This document shows positions 24,726 through 37,003 of a DNA stretch of 64,000 nt, in pieces. The notes beneath the pieces are model-generated. The model was not told the DNA's origin. It worked only from the letters and a program-made list of their open reading frames with translations, and did not search any database. Source of the stretch: Muricea muricata (taxonomy: Eukaryota; Cnidaria; Anthozoa; Malacalcyonacea; Plexauridae). Every line of letters begins with the position of its first letter. Position 1 is the first letter of the stretch. A program made the position numbers and the translations under genes. The stretch spans positions 8,942,532 to 9,006,531 of the forward strand of contig OY979724.1 in the NCBI GenBank assembly GCA_963855995.1, given 5' to 3'.

Positions 24726-25001
24726 CAGTGAACTCAATATAACTGGAAGGCTACCTTCGTATAAATCCGTACGCAAAATTTGAAGCCAAACCGGACTTCC
24801 AGACACGCGTGTTTGACTTCCTGAAACGCGTGTTTATGTCCCGCGCCCATCACTCGCGCGAGATCTCTGCAAGGGTTGCAGCATGTAAGCATGTTGTTTT
24901 TGGCCGAGTTTTTAATTGCGTGGAAGGACTGGGAAGGACTTTAACAAGTTGGCTTCAAATTTTTCGCCTCAGGTAGCCTTCCAGTTATATTGAGTTCACT
25001 G
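24726..25001. mobile_element. hAT-type MITE with 8-bp target duplication
   Basis: 276-bp element with about 30-bp perfect terminal inverted repeats starting CAGTGAACTCAATATAAC. TCGTAAAC is repeated exactly on both sides (24718-24725 and 25002-25009). An 8-bp duplication with CAGTG ends is the hAT signature. No ORF, so it is non-autonomous. The corresponding place in the inner arms and in the outer right arm lacks it. Confidence 0.92.
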
Positions 25002-25670
25002 TCGTAAACCTAATGAATGAAATACTTAATGTATGCACCACGTCAATATTTCACATTTTTTACATTGACTGTAGTGCTAGATTATTGAAATTCCAACAAT
25101 AGATAATTTTCACCAGTTTGCTTTTTTGTACCCCCTGTATTTTTTTGCACATTTTTAATTCCCATGGGAATACAACTTTCTTTGTTTTGATTGCAGCTAT
25201 TTTGATTGCTCTAGTGCACACAAACAATCTTTCATTGTTCTTGCTTATTAAAACAAATCTGAAAGCACCAAGATTACTTATTATATTAATAATGAAAGAT
25301 GATTGTAAAGTCAAGTCTCACTATGAAAAAACACATTACCAAAACACCTTGTTATGCATATCTATACTTAATAAATACAGGGTGCCCCAATCACTCTATC
25401 GTTATTAAATTGTGTTATTATGACTCTGGGAATTTAAACGAATTGTCTACATGAACGGCAGAAGTATTTTCATTGTTATAATTTGACGTAATTATTGTAT
25501 TGCTGTTCGTTTTACATGTAGAAGCTAATTGAAAGAAGCTAATTGTTGAAACTATGTTAAATGTAACAACAATAGTGTCATTTCTAAAGGGGGACTTTCT
25601 TCTGGGACACACTGTAATGTGTCAATGATTTATGCACTCGTAGGTTTAACTTAGGATAGCGATTATACAT

Positions 25671-26066
25671 GAGTTGTCTCGGCAAAGCGATTTGAGAATC
25701 GAAACAAATAATGAGTCATAAAACTCAAAATAGCAAAGAGTTTTTTATCTTTCAATGCTCATTTTATAATATTTTGAACTTGAAATTAAGAACATATTTC
25801 GAAAATACAACCAAAAACGGGTCTGGGCCAGTACTAGACAAAATTAACGCGGCTAACACATTCTATACGTACAGTATAAAGAAGCAAAAATGAAATCTAT
25901 AAACGATTATTAATAAATATTTAGCAACGATCATTCGAGTGTTGTGTATTTCCAATCTCAATAAGTTTATTCAACTCGTTTTAAACGAGGCAACCCGGTA
26001 CATGTAATCGCAATTAATACATCATCTCGGCAAAGTGAGTCAACTGGCCTAGCCGAGACAACTCGC
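25671..26066. mobile_element. TIR element in outer left arm
   Basis: GAGTTGTCTCGGC at the left end and GCCGAGACAACTC at the right end bound about 396 bp with no ORF. The outer right arm has no such sequence at the homologous point (about 61470), so it is an arm-specific insertion. Confidence 0.65.
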
Positions 26067-26954
26067 TGCAAGTAATCAGCCTCTAACAATCGATCATTCT
26101 CGATAGCTTCCGGGGTTTTTGGTACCCTGCATGCACAGTGTACATAAAAAACAACCCCCTTTTTTCACCGTTAAAAATTCTGTGGAAATTTAATCCCATT
26201 TGGGAATTAAAATTGACAAACTTTAGCTTATATAGGTAGTAATCATAAATGCTGCTTATTAGCCATGTTGGTTGTTTCTCGTGACAGATCAATGATTAAT
26301 GAATTTTCTTTTCTTATTCGCTGCCTTAAAAATGTTCAGAGGTGAAAATATACATGCGATTGCGATCGATTGTTTTCATTTGATTCGTATTTGCGCGTGA
26401 CCCCACTTGTGACGTATCATGCATATCGAGAAACATCCAAGATGGCGGAAAACTTTAAGTTTCTAATCAAAATATCTCACGAAATAAGGCACGATATAAA
26501 AATTCTGTAATAATAGACTTTCCTATATTGTTTTTGAGTCTCTCATATGAGACGATAAAATTTTTTGTTGCTATTTTCCATTAAATAGCACACACCTTTT
26601 TTTTAAATAGTGTAGCGTGCACACGGCATTAACAAAACTAACACGATGTGCGTGCTTGAAATTTTAATCTTTATCAACTCGATTTCGTAACGTGACAACA
26701 CTCAACGATCAAGATGAAAAAGATATGCTGTGCTAAAGACCCCTCATTCGACAATCATCATCAGGGCTTGAAGCTTTGGCTTCAGTTTTTATACCACAAA
26801 AGTTGTGTTGCTGTTGCTTTCGGCGTTTGATCCTAGAAAAGCACAAGCGCAGAACACAAATATTACAGCGAGCTGGCTGCTATATATCAAATAATGCCGT
26901 TGGCCTCGGTGGTTATGTAGTAAATAATTACTTAGTCCTCTCTAATGATTATTA

Positions 26955-27246
26955 GTAGAATCATACTAGTATACTATTGCAAATGCTGTAATTTGATTGG
27001 TTACTCTCCTCGCTATCTATTCCTCGATAGATAGCGAGTAGCGAAACAATCATCTTCCTATACAGATTTCTTTTAAAAAAATTGCTTAAAAATCAAATTT
27101 TTTGTTGAATATTCCATGTTTGACCTCTGATTCTACTAAAACAATTAGATTACTCGCTCTCGATTTCTATGCGGTGATAGTTGATTCGGGCTTCGCCCTC
27201 ATCAACTATCACCGCGTAGAAATCTCGTGCTCGTAATCTAATTGTT
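26955..27246. mobile_element. double-hairpin insertion
   Basis: This about 290-bp insert splits a segment that is continuous at 46.2 kb and 59.1 kb. It contains two stems: CTCGCTATCTA...TAGATAGCGAG at 27008-27039, and a strong one of about 100 bp at 27148-27244 (AGATTACTCG...CGTAATCT) with TCGGGCTTCGCCCT at its tip. No ORF. Confidence 0.65.
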
Positions 27247-27396
27247 AATTAAAGTGGTTTTCTTTGCTTATCTTGTAAACAGTTTTCTAATCATCGTAAT
27301 TGCTTATTTTTTCCAAGGTTGCCTGGTAAAAAGTGAAAACATCAATCACCAACCAATGACAGAACAAGATATGAAAGAATTTATATCGACCTAAGA
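27247..27396 (+). pseudogene. remnant of the KEFIST small-protein ORF (outer left)
   Basis: Reads FLCLSCKQFSNHRN, then after a frame change GCLVKSENINHQPMTEQD and KEFIST-stop. It matches 46003-46362 with substitutions at other positions but keeps the Cys-x2-Cys, the HRN and the exact C terminus. It is truncated at the 5' side by the hairpin insertion. Confidence 0.7.
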
Positions 27397-28100
27397 AGTG
27401 AGTCACTAGCCGTGTTTACTTATCAGAATGTACGGTTTTAGTCCGGCAGATAGAGGCCGATATACTTGCCATATCGTGGGACAATTCCATTCTGGTTTTA
27501 TCTTGTTCCTTTAAGGTTAGTAAGTATATTTCTGAATGTTGGCCGCGTTGAAATTTCTTGTGGGCTCTTGCCAACACGTTTTTCTACGATGTTACTATAA
27601 AACTGTATTACTGATATTTCAAGTTCAATTTTAGAAAAAACAAGACGCCTGCTAAGGCGTTCACTCCGCCTGCCAAACGAAAATGGGCACAAGGCCAGGC
27701 AGGGCTGTAACTAGAGAGTTCATTGGGGGTGGGGTACATTCACTTATTTCTGTTCTGTCCAACTAATTCCTTTTTAAATCAATTATTATTACGGTACCTT
27801 CCAAGGCATTTTAAGACATTGCTAGCACATCTTATGCAATCACTAAGATAACCAAAAATCAATGTCTGAGTGACCTGCCAGGCACTCTGTCCAGAGTCCT
27901 AGTAGGATTGCATTTTTTAGAATTTAATTTAGATTAAAGACTTTAATAGTACATATGTTAAACAAGATTCTTTTGCCATAATGCCACCAACAAATAGCTG
28001 TTTTATTTTGCAAGTAAAGAAAATTTTACTAAAAGTGTATACAATACATCAGTCTATTAAATCCATCAATTTATTAAATCTATTCTGTAGCACACTGCCT

Positions 28101-29016
28101 GAAGTCTCCACGATATAATTTGTTGGGAAAATGTTGGCTAGCCTTTTGATATATTGACCAGCTTTGAATTAGATATTTGATGTGTTGATAAGGTGTCAGG
28201 TAAATATTTGGCATGTTTATAAAATGTTGGTAAGGATTTTGACTAGTTGACAAGTTTTCGAGCAGACTTTTGACATGTTGATAAGATCTGAGTTAGTCTT
28301 TTGATATGTGGACAAGCTTTGAAATGGACTTTTGACATGTTGATATGCTCCTAGTTAGATTTTTGGCATGTTGACAAGATGTTGGTTAGGTTTTTGGCTT
28401 GTTGACAAGATGTCAGTTAGGCTTTTGGCTTGTTGAAAAGATGTTGGTTAGGCTTTTGGCTTGTTGACAAGATGCCGGTAAGGCTTTTGGCTTGTTGACA
28501 AGATGTCGGTAAGGCTTTTCACTTGTTGAAAAGATATCAGTTAGGCTTTTGGCTAGTTGACAAGATGTCGGTTAGACTTTGACCTGTACATGCCCACAAG
28601 TTGTCAGTTAGACTTTCGACATGCTGACAAAGTATTTACTTCCAGAAAGCTTCAGGTGTCAGTTAAAACATTGGTATATAGGCAGGGTGTCTGATAAAGT
28701 TTTGGCAAATTAAGAAAGTGCCAGTTGAAATTTTACTAAATTTAAGTTAAATTTTGTTCTTTTTTTTATTTTGCATTTTTGAGTTTTTTTCTTGCTATTT
28801 TAATAATTATAGCAACAATCTTTACAGTAATCGACTTAAAAGTATTTCTGTGATCTGTATTTTCTGTGATATCCAATTTGAAATCCTTTCTCTGAGTCAA
28901 CTATTCAACGTGACGTTCTAACAAAACAAGTATTAAAATCGCTCATAAAAACAACAAAAATTAAAAATTAGACTAAGCTATTAAGTCTGAAGTCTCCACG
29001 ATATAATTTGTTGGGA
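28101..29016. repeat. 31-bp minisatellite bounded by a 28-bp direct repeat
   Basis: 28130 to about 28740 is an array of a 31-bp unit (typical GTTAGGCTTTTGGCTTGTTG plus ACAAGATGTCG), well conserved at 28370-28570 and more degenerate at the edges, perhaps 18-20 units. The same 28-bp word (GAAGTCTCCACGATATAATT and the next 8 bases) stands at 28101-28128 and 28989-29016, framing the array plus 250 bp of AT-rich DNA. No ORF. Confidence 0.8.
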
Positions 29017-29156
29017 ACTTTAGACTAACATATGTATTTCTGGAATTGGAATGTAAAATGTCTCTTACCTTTTATTTGCCGTTTTAAAACATTTCTGGAG
29101 CAATTTTTTGATAAAGAACCTTCCTGTCCCTTTTTGTTGACTATTACATGTTAAAA

Positions 29157-29563
29157 ATTGTGTTTTGTATGTAGATATTTCAGTAGAATTTGCGTTTGAT
29201 TCTTGTGTAGAAATTTCTAAATTTCCTTAAAAGTAGGAATACAACAGAAAATGACGGAAGCACGCTCTCATCGCTCCTCGGTAAAGTTTCGCGGTGGAAT
29301 TTGTCGTTTTAAAACATTTTGCATGAGAATTTTTGCACGTAAAACCTTCTTGCGGTTTAGATGTTCTAGCATACATGTTAAAATGCGTGTTTTGTTGACA
29401 TATTCCGCTGGAAATTGAGTTTAAACGACGTGTTTAGGTCGGCTCACGCGGCTTGTGCCCAGCGGTATCACCCATTAGCGGCGGCACCGACTTCTGACAC
29501 CGAAAAAAAAAAAACAGAAACCGGGCGAATTTAAAACTCCGCCTCGCCTACGGCAGGCGGAGT
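29157..29563 (+). repeat. 410-bp flank repeat, left copy
   Basis: Direct copy of 56358-56780 (shared GTAGATATTTCAGTAGAATT, TAAAACCTTCTTGCGGTTTA, AGCGGTATCACCCAT). It ends in a GC-rich hairpin, ACTCCGCCT-loop-AGGCGGAGT, that touches the left end of the inner palindrome. About 230 bp upstream is an older partial repeat of its middle section (29075-29165). Confidence 0.8.
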
Positions 29564-29752
29564 AAAAAGGCAATTTAATTTTAATTTTGTGAATTTCGAT
29601 TACAAAACATGCCTTGGACTGTCGACCAATTGATTTCGTCAGGCGATTACAGACTTGTGAGAGGAGGGGGGTAGCCTAATTACTAAAATGTAGTGAAAAA
29701 AGGACTTTCCATCTAATGGTGGGAGCAGGTTGGCGGGAACACTGGAGAATAA

Positions 29753-30182
29753 AGGTCCTGTCACAATGCAATTTTTCTTGCAACTTGAAATGCAATTCTA
29801 CTATTGGGAGATGTAAAATTGGCAAATGCAAGTTTCCATCACAGTTTGCTGGGGTTTTTTAACGTACCAAACATTTGTCACAAATTTACTTAAGAGTAGA
29901 TTTTCCCTGTAGCAAAAAAGATGGCAAATGTCGATTTTACCAGAGTGCATGGTAGTCTGAAATTGTTTAAAAAGGCAAATTAACGTCTTTTAAAGAACAG
30001 ACAGAAGACAATAGGTTATTTTCACACTTGTGTTAAAATTTCAATCCAGTAGCTTTGTTTCTTGTCATCTTTTCCCACGTATTCTTTCTTGATACCTGCA
30101 ATGCATTCTGGTAAAATCGACATGTCGCCATCTTTTTTGCTACGGTGAATGCAAGGAAAAGTGCACCGTGTGACAGGGCCTT
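29753..30182. mobile_element. CCTGTCACA-type MITE (left arm)
   Basis: The left end AGGTCCTGTCACAATGCAAT is mirrored by TGCACCGTGTGACAGGGCCT at the right. Inside, GCAAAAAAGATGGC and TGTCGATTTTACCAGA recur inverted, so the whole unit folds back. The right end is duplicated once more in tandem (30183-30256). The partner in the right arm is about 55035-55463. Confidence 0.8.
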
Positions 30183-33100
30183 AAGGGTAAGAGGTGGATA
30201 GAGAAGGAGACGGAGCAGTTACAAGTGCAAGAAAAATTGCACCGTGTGACAGGGCCTTGAGGGTGGGAGGTGGATAGGAGGAGACGGAGCAGGATGTGGG
30301 AGTCGTGCAAGGTCGGGAGGTTAAAAAAGAACAAGGAATGTTATGTTTTTAATGCCTTTTAGACTTTTCTTGAGGCAATTAAAATTCAAACTGTCAAATC
30401 CAAACACTGTACAGAATGGCCGACTTTACGTGGTCTTTAGTTTTTACACAACCACTTGCATTGTTATCTTTTGCAGTTTGTTTACCATTTCAGTTATCTA
30501 TCTTCAATAGAATTCTTTGAAATTTGTTTGTAGATCGACAAAATGCTTAACCTCCTCTCAACAACTGGCAGATTATGAAAAATGAAATTGTTAAAGGTAT
30601 TGGAATATTGCATGTACAATATTGAATATGGGACAATTTGGGACAGTATAATTTTGGACATGACGGTTTCATTCTCACCTAATTTGATGATTATTTTGTG
30701 GGTACACATACCGTGGAATCTCATGTGCTCCAGAAGCATTTTAATCTTAGAAAAAGTCAAATAATGATGAACTGTGTTTTAAAAGAAAGTTAGAATCTTA
30801 TTTGGTTCAAATCAATTGAATTATGGCCCAAGAGTTCATGAAAACACATACAAAAGGCTTTCTTAAAAAACTGAAATATCAAATCTAGCAATTTTATATG
30901 TTATGCCTCTAAACAACACAATTCTGTTTCTAAAAATTGGTACCCTACTAGACCTATATGCATGATTATACTAATTTGGACATATTTATTTTTACCCATT
31001 AAAATATAAATTTGTGTTTAATCATTCGTGTTTGTCATTATTTGACTTTGTAATGTTGGTTAAACATAAGGAGATTGAGGTGACTTTGCCAGAAACAAAA
31101 ACATCCATTATTATACTAAAATTTCAATATATGTAGCAATTAAAACTAACCACAGGAAATATATTTCTACTTTTTAATTGAAATGAGTGTTCATTTGAAA
31201 GTTTGGAAAGTTCATTTGAAAATCACAATAGTTCTCAATGTTATATTGGACCCTTTAAAGTTAAAAAATACTTTGTAATATTTTATACTACTGGTAATTT
31301 ATCTTAGATACAGACTTTGTGATTTTGTACTAGAATGTTGACTTTCAAACTTTAAGATGAACTACTTATTAAGGACAAAATAAGCTAGCATATTGTCTTT
31401 TGTTTACAAAGTGGAACTTGTTTGGAATTGAGATGAACTGATGCAGTTGTTCTTTAACTTTATCAATTAATTACATATCTTAAATGAAAAAGAAAACCAC
31501 AACTTGCCAAATAAATTCTGTGGGCTCTTTTTATTAGCAAAGAAAAGATGTGGCAGATGTAAGAATTTAAGAGTAAAAAAGTTTCCTTGGACTAAAAAAA
31601 TTGACAGTATGCCAGATTTTCTAGATAAACAAGCAGTACAGATGTCGGCCAATAATAAGTATAAGTAACTACAATTTTTAATTTTAAAAGTTTTCTATTG
31701 ATGCCTGGATACAGTAAATACTTTACCAGAGTTCTTCGTATTACATCGACTTGAAAAAGTTTTAAGTCACATGAAGCTTTTAGTTGATACTATGCAATTT
31801 CAAATTTTACAGACTTCTTAATTAACATGCCAAATTTACCTTGTTGAACATAAGGTCTTTCCTGAGAAAAAGTAAAACTGTCTGGCATTATATGGAGTAG
31901 AATAATTTAAATTAGTTTGAGACTTTGATTTGATAACAATTTTGATTTGTACTATTTACAATACAAGTGACCGGGTTGTATCGGATATACAAACCCAAGC
32001 TGAAGGCGAGATATCTGACATACACAGATGCGAATGTTGTAAATGGCTTGTGAAACTGTCAATTTTATACATCAGATCTATAGCAAAGTGATTTTGAAAA
32101 TACCGATTCTGTAAGATGAGAAAATGATTTCTTTTGTGTTTCCTGTATGATTTATTACTTTATAAGTTTCTTAATTAAAATTACAACATATTGCCTACTG
32201 GAACTTTTTATATTGTTTGGTTGTGGTGAATTTGTATTTTGGCAATTGAAATATTTCTGAATTTGTATGTGCATTTCCTTTGCTTCAGTTCAAGTTTACA
32301 TTTCAAATATTCCACTTTGTAATACTTGCGTGGTAATAATAATATAAGAAAACAGGTTTACATGGCTCTTGGATATAGTCTTTTCAACAAGTAAGTAAAG
32401 ATGAATTTATACTTCAAAGAGATATGTTCCTAACCTGACAATGGTACCTTCCAAAAAGACTAAATTTAAATTGATTCTTCGAATAAATTTTTTACTTTTC
32501 AATCCAAGATCAATCTAAGTTATGTATTTCTACTTTTATTTTGGTCTCTTTAACACTGAAACTATCAATTGTATATAAAGCAACTTCACTATCGAGTGAC
32601 TTCATTAGTTGCTGGGCAAAGCCAAAGCATTGATTTTTCGGCTGTTTTCAATGAAAAATAGAATTTTGCCCAAAGTTATCTCAAATAAATTATCACAATT
32701 TGAACAAAAAGCTTCTGTTCTTGTGCCCACCAGAAAAATGAGATGTCTGAGACTTTCTTTGTATTTTTTTGCAAAAAATAGATCGCATGCACTGTTATGC
32801 AAAGAAAAGTGTAAGAGATTGGTTTCTGAAAAATGTCGTGCTACACACAATATTCTAAAAATGCTTGGTTTTTATTCTATGTATTTTTGAATTTTTTGTT
32901 AAAAAAAATAAAGGTAGCAATGTTTAGTGCATTTCACATTGTCAGGTTAGAAACGCAATAAGAAAAATGTGGCTCCGAACATTACAGCTTGGTCAATTTG
33001 GAATTTATAAAAAAATCGTTTCTTCGTTGTTTTTCGACGTTTTGAAGGGTTGTTTCGAGTACAAAAAAGTATTTTTAGGAAGAATTATGTGCCCACGTTA

Positions 33101-33802
33101 CATGTCTCAAAGCCATCAAAATTCGTTGGTAATTCGTGCATGTATTTTTTCTGACTTATAAAAGCACAATTGATTAAAAATGATATTTTTCTTTTGACAA
33201 AAATACCTTTCTTCTGTGAGGGTGGCTGTATTTGAAAAAGCGTTGGTCAACGCTCCGCCAAAACTCGTGGGTTTTCTCCGGGTACTCCGGTTCTTCCCAC
33301 TGGGAGAGTTGACAGGGTAGTTACATATGGTTATAAAAATGTGACTAACTTTTGAAAACCTTTCTACTTAGACTTGTTAAGCCTTCTCGTCATCTCTATC
33401 AGTTGCATGTTTTGAGCCACATGTTTTTCTTTGTAATTGTGAAACAACTCGTTATATGCTGGGTAAACCTTTGCAAAACTCTCAAAATTTATCACTTCAA
33501 GTTGTTTCATTGTTATAATATATTTTGAAGTATAAACATTTACTTACGTTGAAAAGACCCAAGTTTTTTAGGACTTTGTTCATTCACTTGTGTTATTGTT
33601 CTCTCTGCCATGTTCTGTTTTCTTCTGTTGTTATTTTAATAAGTACAATGTGTGGTAGTTAATCTCTTTTTATTGTTATTCAAATTGTATGTAATCTTTA
33701 CAAATTTTTTCAATAAATTGTTTACAAAATTTACTTGTGACCCCTTTTTAATTAAAAATTCAATTCCCATGGGAATTGAGAAATTGAATAAAAAAAATCC
33801 CC

Positions 33803-33920
33803 CTACCCCGGCCAGCTCCCCAAGTGCCACTTCCACCTAAGTAGAAGTACTTATACATGTAGTACAAGTACTTCTACTTATTCACGGTGGAAGTAGCACT
33901 CGGAGAACTGGCCGGGGTAG
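33803..33920. repeat. 118-bp hairpin element (left arm)
   Basis: CTACCCCGGCCAG at the left and CTGGCCGGGGTAG at the right, with the intervening CTTCCACC and AAGTAGAAGTACTT also mirrored, make an almost complete stem around CATGTAGTA. The same 118 bp is at 51193-51310. Confidence 0.85.
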
Positions 33921-34755
33921 CCGGCAAAGAGAAGACCAACTTTGCAAGTGCTAATACAATTGCTAAGTTGATCTTCCCTAGAGAGCAGCCGCGCGTACCT
34001 AACAAATTAAAACAACAAACGTTAGTGACTTAAGTACTTAGCATGCAAATTTGATTCCCAAAGCCAAAATGTCAAGTGCCCCCCGCTGATCCTACCAACT
34101 GCCTACCTGCCTCAGTTCTAAGCTGTCTTCCTCAGTTCTAAGCTCCTGCATTCCATTCGTTACCTTCACTTTCCTCACCATCGCACAGTCACTCACAGCT
34201 GATAAACCCGCATGCACCACCACCACCCCGACTGCCACCCAATTTCGAAAATTAAAAGAGTTAAAATTTCGGTAAAGTATGCATTTTAAATGCAATTTAT
34301 TTGGATATTTTAGATCAAACGTAAACAGAAAAAGCTCGTACATAAAAACAGGTGAGAATTCTATTTAAAATTTGCTTGCAAAATATAAAACTTAATTCGC
34401 ATTTTTCTTAGTTAATAGTATAGATCAATTTAGTTGATGTTGAAACCTACTCTTAACTGTTTTGTTAGAAGTGACGACAGATTTTGGTTTTTAAGCATAC
34501 TTTCAAAAATTTTAATTCCTTTAATAAACCTAATCCCATGCACCTTACACACGGCGCACACCCTCGCAGTCCATACATTTAGCTAATAAATTACGTTATA
34601 AACAAAAAAGCAAAATAAAAAGATAAATTACGTTATCTCTAGCTACTTAAACCCACTTAGACTGAGTTTTTGATTGAATTTTCAAACGTAAAACCTTAGC
34701 TGAATGGGCATGGGCTTTTCGTTGTGTTAACTGTTCCGGAGTAAATATAAACCTG

Positions 34756-34995
34756 GGGCCGGTTGTATCAAAGGCGTTTAGCTTAAACGGTGGATAAGTG
34801 AAATTTAAAAATCAGTTTTACACCTAGTACGGAACCGAAATTATGAGTTGAAATAGAATAAATATTTAGTTTTATATATAATTGTTCTTCTCAGGTCAAA
34901 TAACTTCAGCTGGTTTGTTTATACAACATGGAAACTTGTTTCATATTTTTGACTTATCCACCGTTTAAGCTAAACGCCTTTGATACAACCGGCCC
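34756..34995. mobile_element. PIF/Harbinger-like MITE (left arm)
   Basis: 240 bp with about 40-bp terminal inverted repeats starting GGGCCGGTTGTATCAAAGGC, flanked by CTG on both sides (34753-34755 and 34996-34998). A 3-bp duplication with GGG-C ends fits PIF/Harbinger. The outer right arm at about 61755-61765 has the uninterrupted empty site. The inner right-arm partner is 50118-50357. Confidence 0.85.
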
Positions 34996-35497
34996 CTGAT
35001 ACTTACCAAAGTCCAAGGCTGGGTCAAATAAGCATGAGAATTAGGCAAAAATAAAAAGCAATTGAAACTCAACAGATTCACTAAAGTTGTTTTTTTTTTG
35101 GCAACTTATATCCTTAAGTGTAGATGACATGCAATTTTTAATGCCGTAATTCTCACACTTATTTAACCGAAACGCCTTCATTTGCATGGTACCTCGCAGC
35201 TGCTCTCAAACCACCTTCGTAATTTGCTTTAGTGTACACAAACAATGACTTCATTGTTCCTGCTTACCAAAACAAATCTGAAAGCACCAAGATACTTATC
35301 ATATTAATAATCAAAGAGGATTCGCATTATGCAGTAATTACCATAAACAGACGCATCACCATTGAAACAAAGCATGCCGTATTCCCATGGGAATTTAAAA
35401 TGCACAAAAAAATATAATGATCCTACTGATTTGCATGGATGTATGAACCAAATTAGCTAAGAAACAAAGAAATGATATATTCCCTTGGGAATTTAAT

Positions 35498-35740
35498 GTA
35501 GCAAAAAGATGGCGGGTGTTGATTTTACCAGAATGCCTTGCGGTCTGAAATCGTTTAAAAACTTAAGGTAAATTAACCTCGTTTGAGGAACAGACAGATA
35601 GGTTATTTTGTCACTTGTGTTAAAATTCCGTCCATTAGCTTATGTTAAATATCATTTCACTGCTATTCTTGATTGATACCCGCATTAAATTCTGGTAAAA
35701 TCGACATGCCACCATTTGTTTTGCTACGGTGAATTGGAAT
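35498..35740. mobile_element. diverged CCTGTCACA-type MITE core
   Basis: GCAAAAAGATGGCGGGTG...TTTTACCAGAATGCC is mirrored by GGTAAAATCGACATGCCACC...TTTTGCT. It resembles the inner part of 29753-30182 but lacks the outer ends. The outer right arm (about 59665) has no such sequence. The partner lies at about 49373-49612. Confidence 0.65.
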
Positions 35741-36635
35741 ACAAGTAAATTTTCTCGCTTTTTAACCAGAGAACACATTCTTTAAAGGTAGAACGACGGA
35801 ATTGATCGTTTACAATCGACGCCATCTTTGTTGACGTTTGAAACACATGGCAACCACAAAGTATCTATTCATTATATCTGATCCTATCGAGCCATACATC
35901 TTTAAAGTATCATTCATAATACGCTAAAACTAACGATGAAATAGTAAATTGACACAAGTACTTCGCTGTAAACAGCTGAAGTAATCTGCAGAGTCAACCA
36001 AGATGGCGCCCAATCACACGAAATGACGGCATGTGCAAACCAAAAATAGTGACCAAATGCATCAACTATAATTTAGTGGCATTATTACGAAACTTATTTT
36101 TGTAAAACGTTCAATCCTACATGTTATTTTGTTTTGTTTTTAGAAATATCCAAATCCAAATGTTAGAGACGAAATTTCCAGGCGTTAAGGTATTGTTTCT
36201 TTAAAAAATATTGTCGACATTTACCATATTTTTACCTGTTTTTTGACTCGAAAATTGACTGCCAAACTCCTAGGTATTCTATTTAATTATTTTGTTGAAT
36301 GTATTTGATATCAATGTTATTTCAATCCAATTTTTTTCACTTAATTTGCTGTCTTCTCTTTTTCATTAACGAGAAATATCTATTAAATCCTCTTTGATCC
36401 CTCAATAATAAGTATCTTGTTTTCTACTAACTTGCACATTACCACTACTTTCTATTACAATGTCGTGTCTTCTCATTCTTGTGGATTGTTGTTTTGTGGG
36501 TCTTGTCGTCCAGGATCGTTCATTCTTTTCTTTTCTTGTGCGTTTTTTTCACATCCCATCACCCTTTGCAATAGTAGAAAGAATTAAATCATGAGATGAT
36601 AGTTACGAGTAATTTATAAACTATAACATATTAAA

Positions 36636-36790
36636 CAATTATTGGATGAGGTTTTTGTGATATGCGGAATTATCAATGTCGAGGTAAGAGTTATCAGCCG
36701 AGCCGAAGGCGAGTCAGATAACTCTTACCGAGAGATTGATAATTTTGCATATCACAAAAACCGAATCCGATAATTGCTTTATTATACATT
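36636..36790. repeat. GGATGAGG hairpin repeat (left arm)
   Basis: About 150 bp folding on itself: GGATGAGGTTTTTGTGATAT...AATTATCAATGTCGAGGTAA pairs with CTTACCGAGAGATTGATAAT...ATATCACAAAAACCGAATCC, with GCCGAAGGCG near the tip. Mirrored at about 48185-48340. Related to 19823-19957. Confidence 0.8.
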
Positions 36791-36961
36791 TTAAGTCTTT
36801 TTCCTCGAGCAATTGACGCATTTCGCCCTCGGAAGAGCTTAAAAAGGAAGATGCCATAACATGAAACAGAAAATATCGAAAAAATGTTGTTGCCATGCCA
36901 ACCATTGATGCCAACGAATACCGCATACTGTAATAATCTGCACCGTAGGCTCAACATCCAG

Positions 36962-37003
36962 ATAACTCAGTTATCTGCTAGCAGATAACTGAGTTATCTG
37001 CAG
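36962..37003. repeat. perfect short palindrome
   Basis: GATAACTCAGTTATCTGCT is followed directly by its exact complement, 38 bp in all. It lies in both arms. In the right arm the 223-bp MITE inserted at its edge. Confidence 0.8.

Larger units (their letters stand above)
21300..25410 (+). repeat. diverged same-orientation copy of 30.4-35.4 kb
   Basis: Ordered matches link this block to the inner left arm. TTTGAAATTTGTTT and CTCTCAACAACTGGCAGATT at about 21430-21490 match 30515-30575. GCATTTTAATTTCTA and AATAATGATAA at about 22828-22862 match about 30735-30772. The hairpin block and CCTCAGTCCTAAGCTCC near 23820-24030 match 33800-34150. TCGCACAGTC through ATGCATTTTAAATG near 24058-24170 match 34184-34300. 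ATTGTTCTTGCTTA and CTGAAAGCACCAAGAT near 25235-25275 match 35253-35293. Element insertions interrupt it. No gene is seen. Confidence 0.75.
23800..27640 (+). repeat. outer palindrome, left arm (older)
   Basis: Diverged inverted match to 57.0-62.7 kb. Anchors: the hairpin at 23821 against 62.55-62.68 kb; the ATTACTTATTATATTAATAA region near 25272 against about 61.6 kb; CTCGTAGGTTTAACTTAG (25638) against about 61480-61505; TCTGTGGAAATTTAATCCCA (26178) against about 61340-61360; GTTCAGAGGTGAAAATAT (26334) against about 59950-59970; GCCGTTGGCCTC (26893) against about 59150-59163; AGTCCGGCAGATAGAG (27442) against about 57243-57258; GTTGGCCGCGTTGAAATTTC (27538) against about 57135-57155. Divergence is clearly greater than between the inner arms, and each arm has its own insertions. 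Confidence 0.75.

Noticed and set aside
28130..28740. CRISPR-like array
   Set aside because: Units are contiguous and degenerate with no unique spacers, and the genome is animal. It is a minisatellite.
32605..32890. Mirrored 81- and 93-codon ORFs (also 52223-52508)
   Set aside because: They are identical in both arms only because the arms are copies. They overlap on opposite strands and have no family resemblance.
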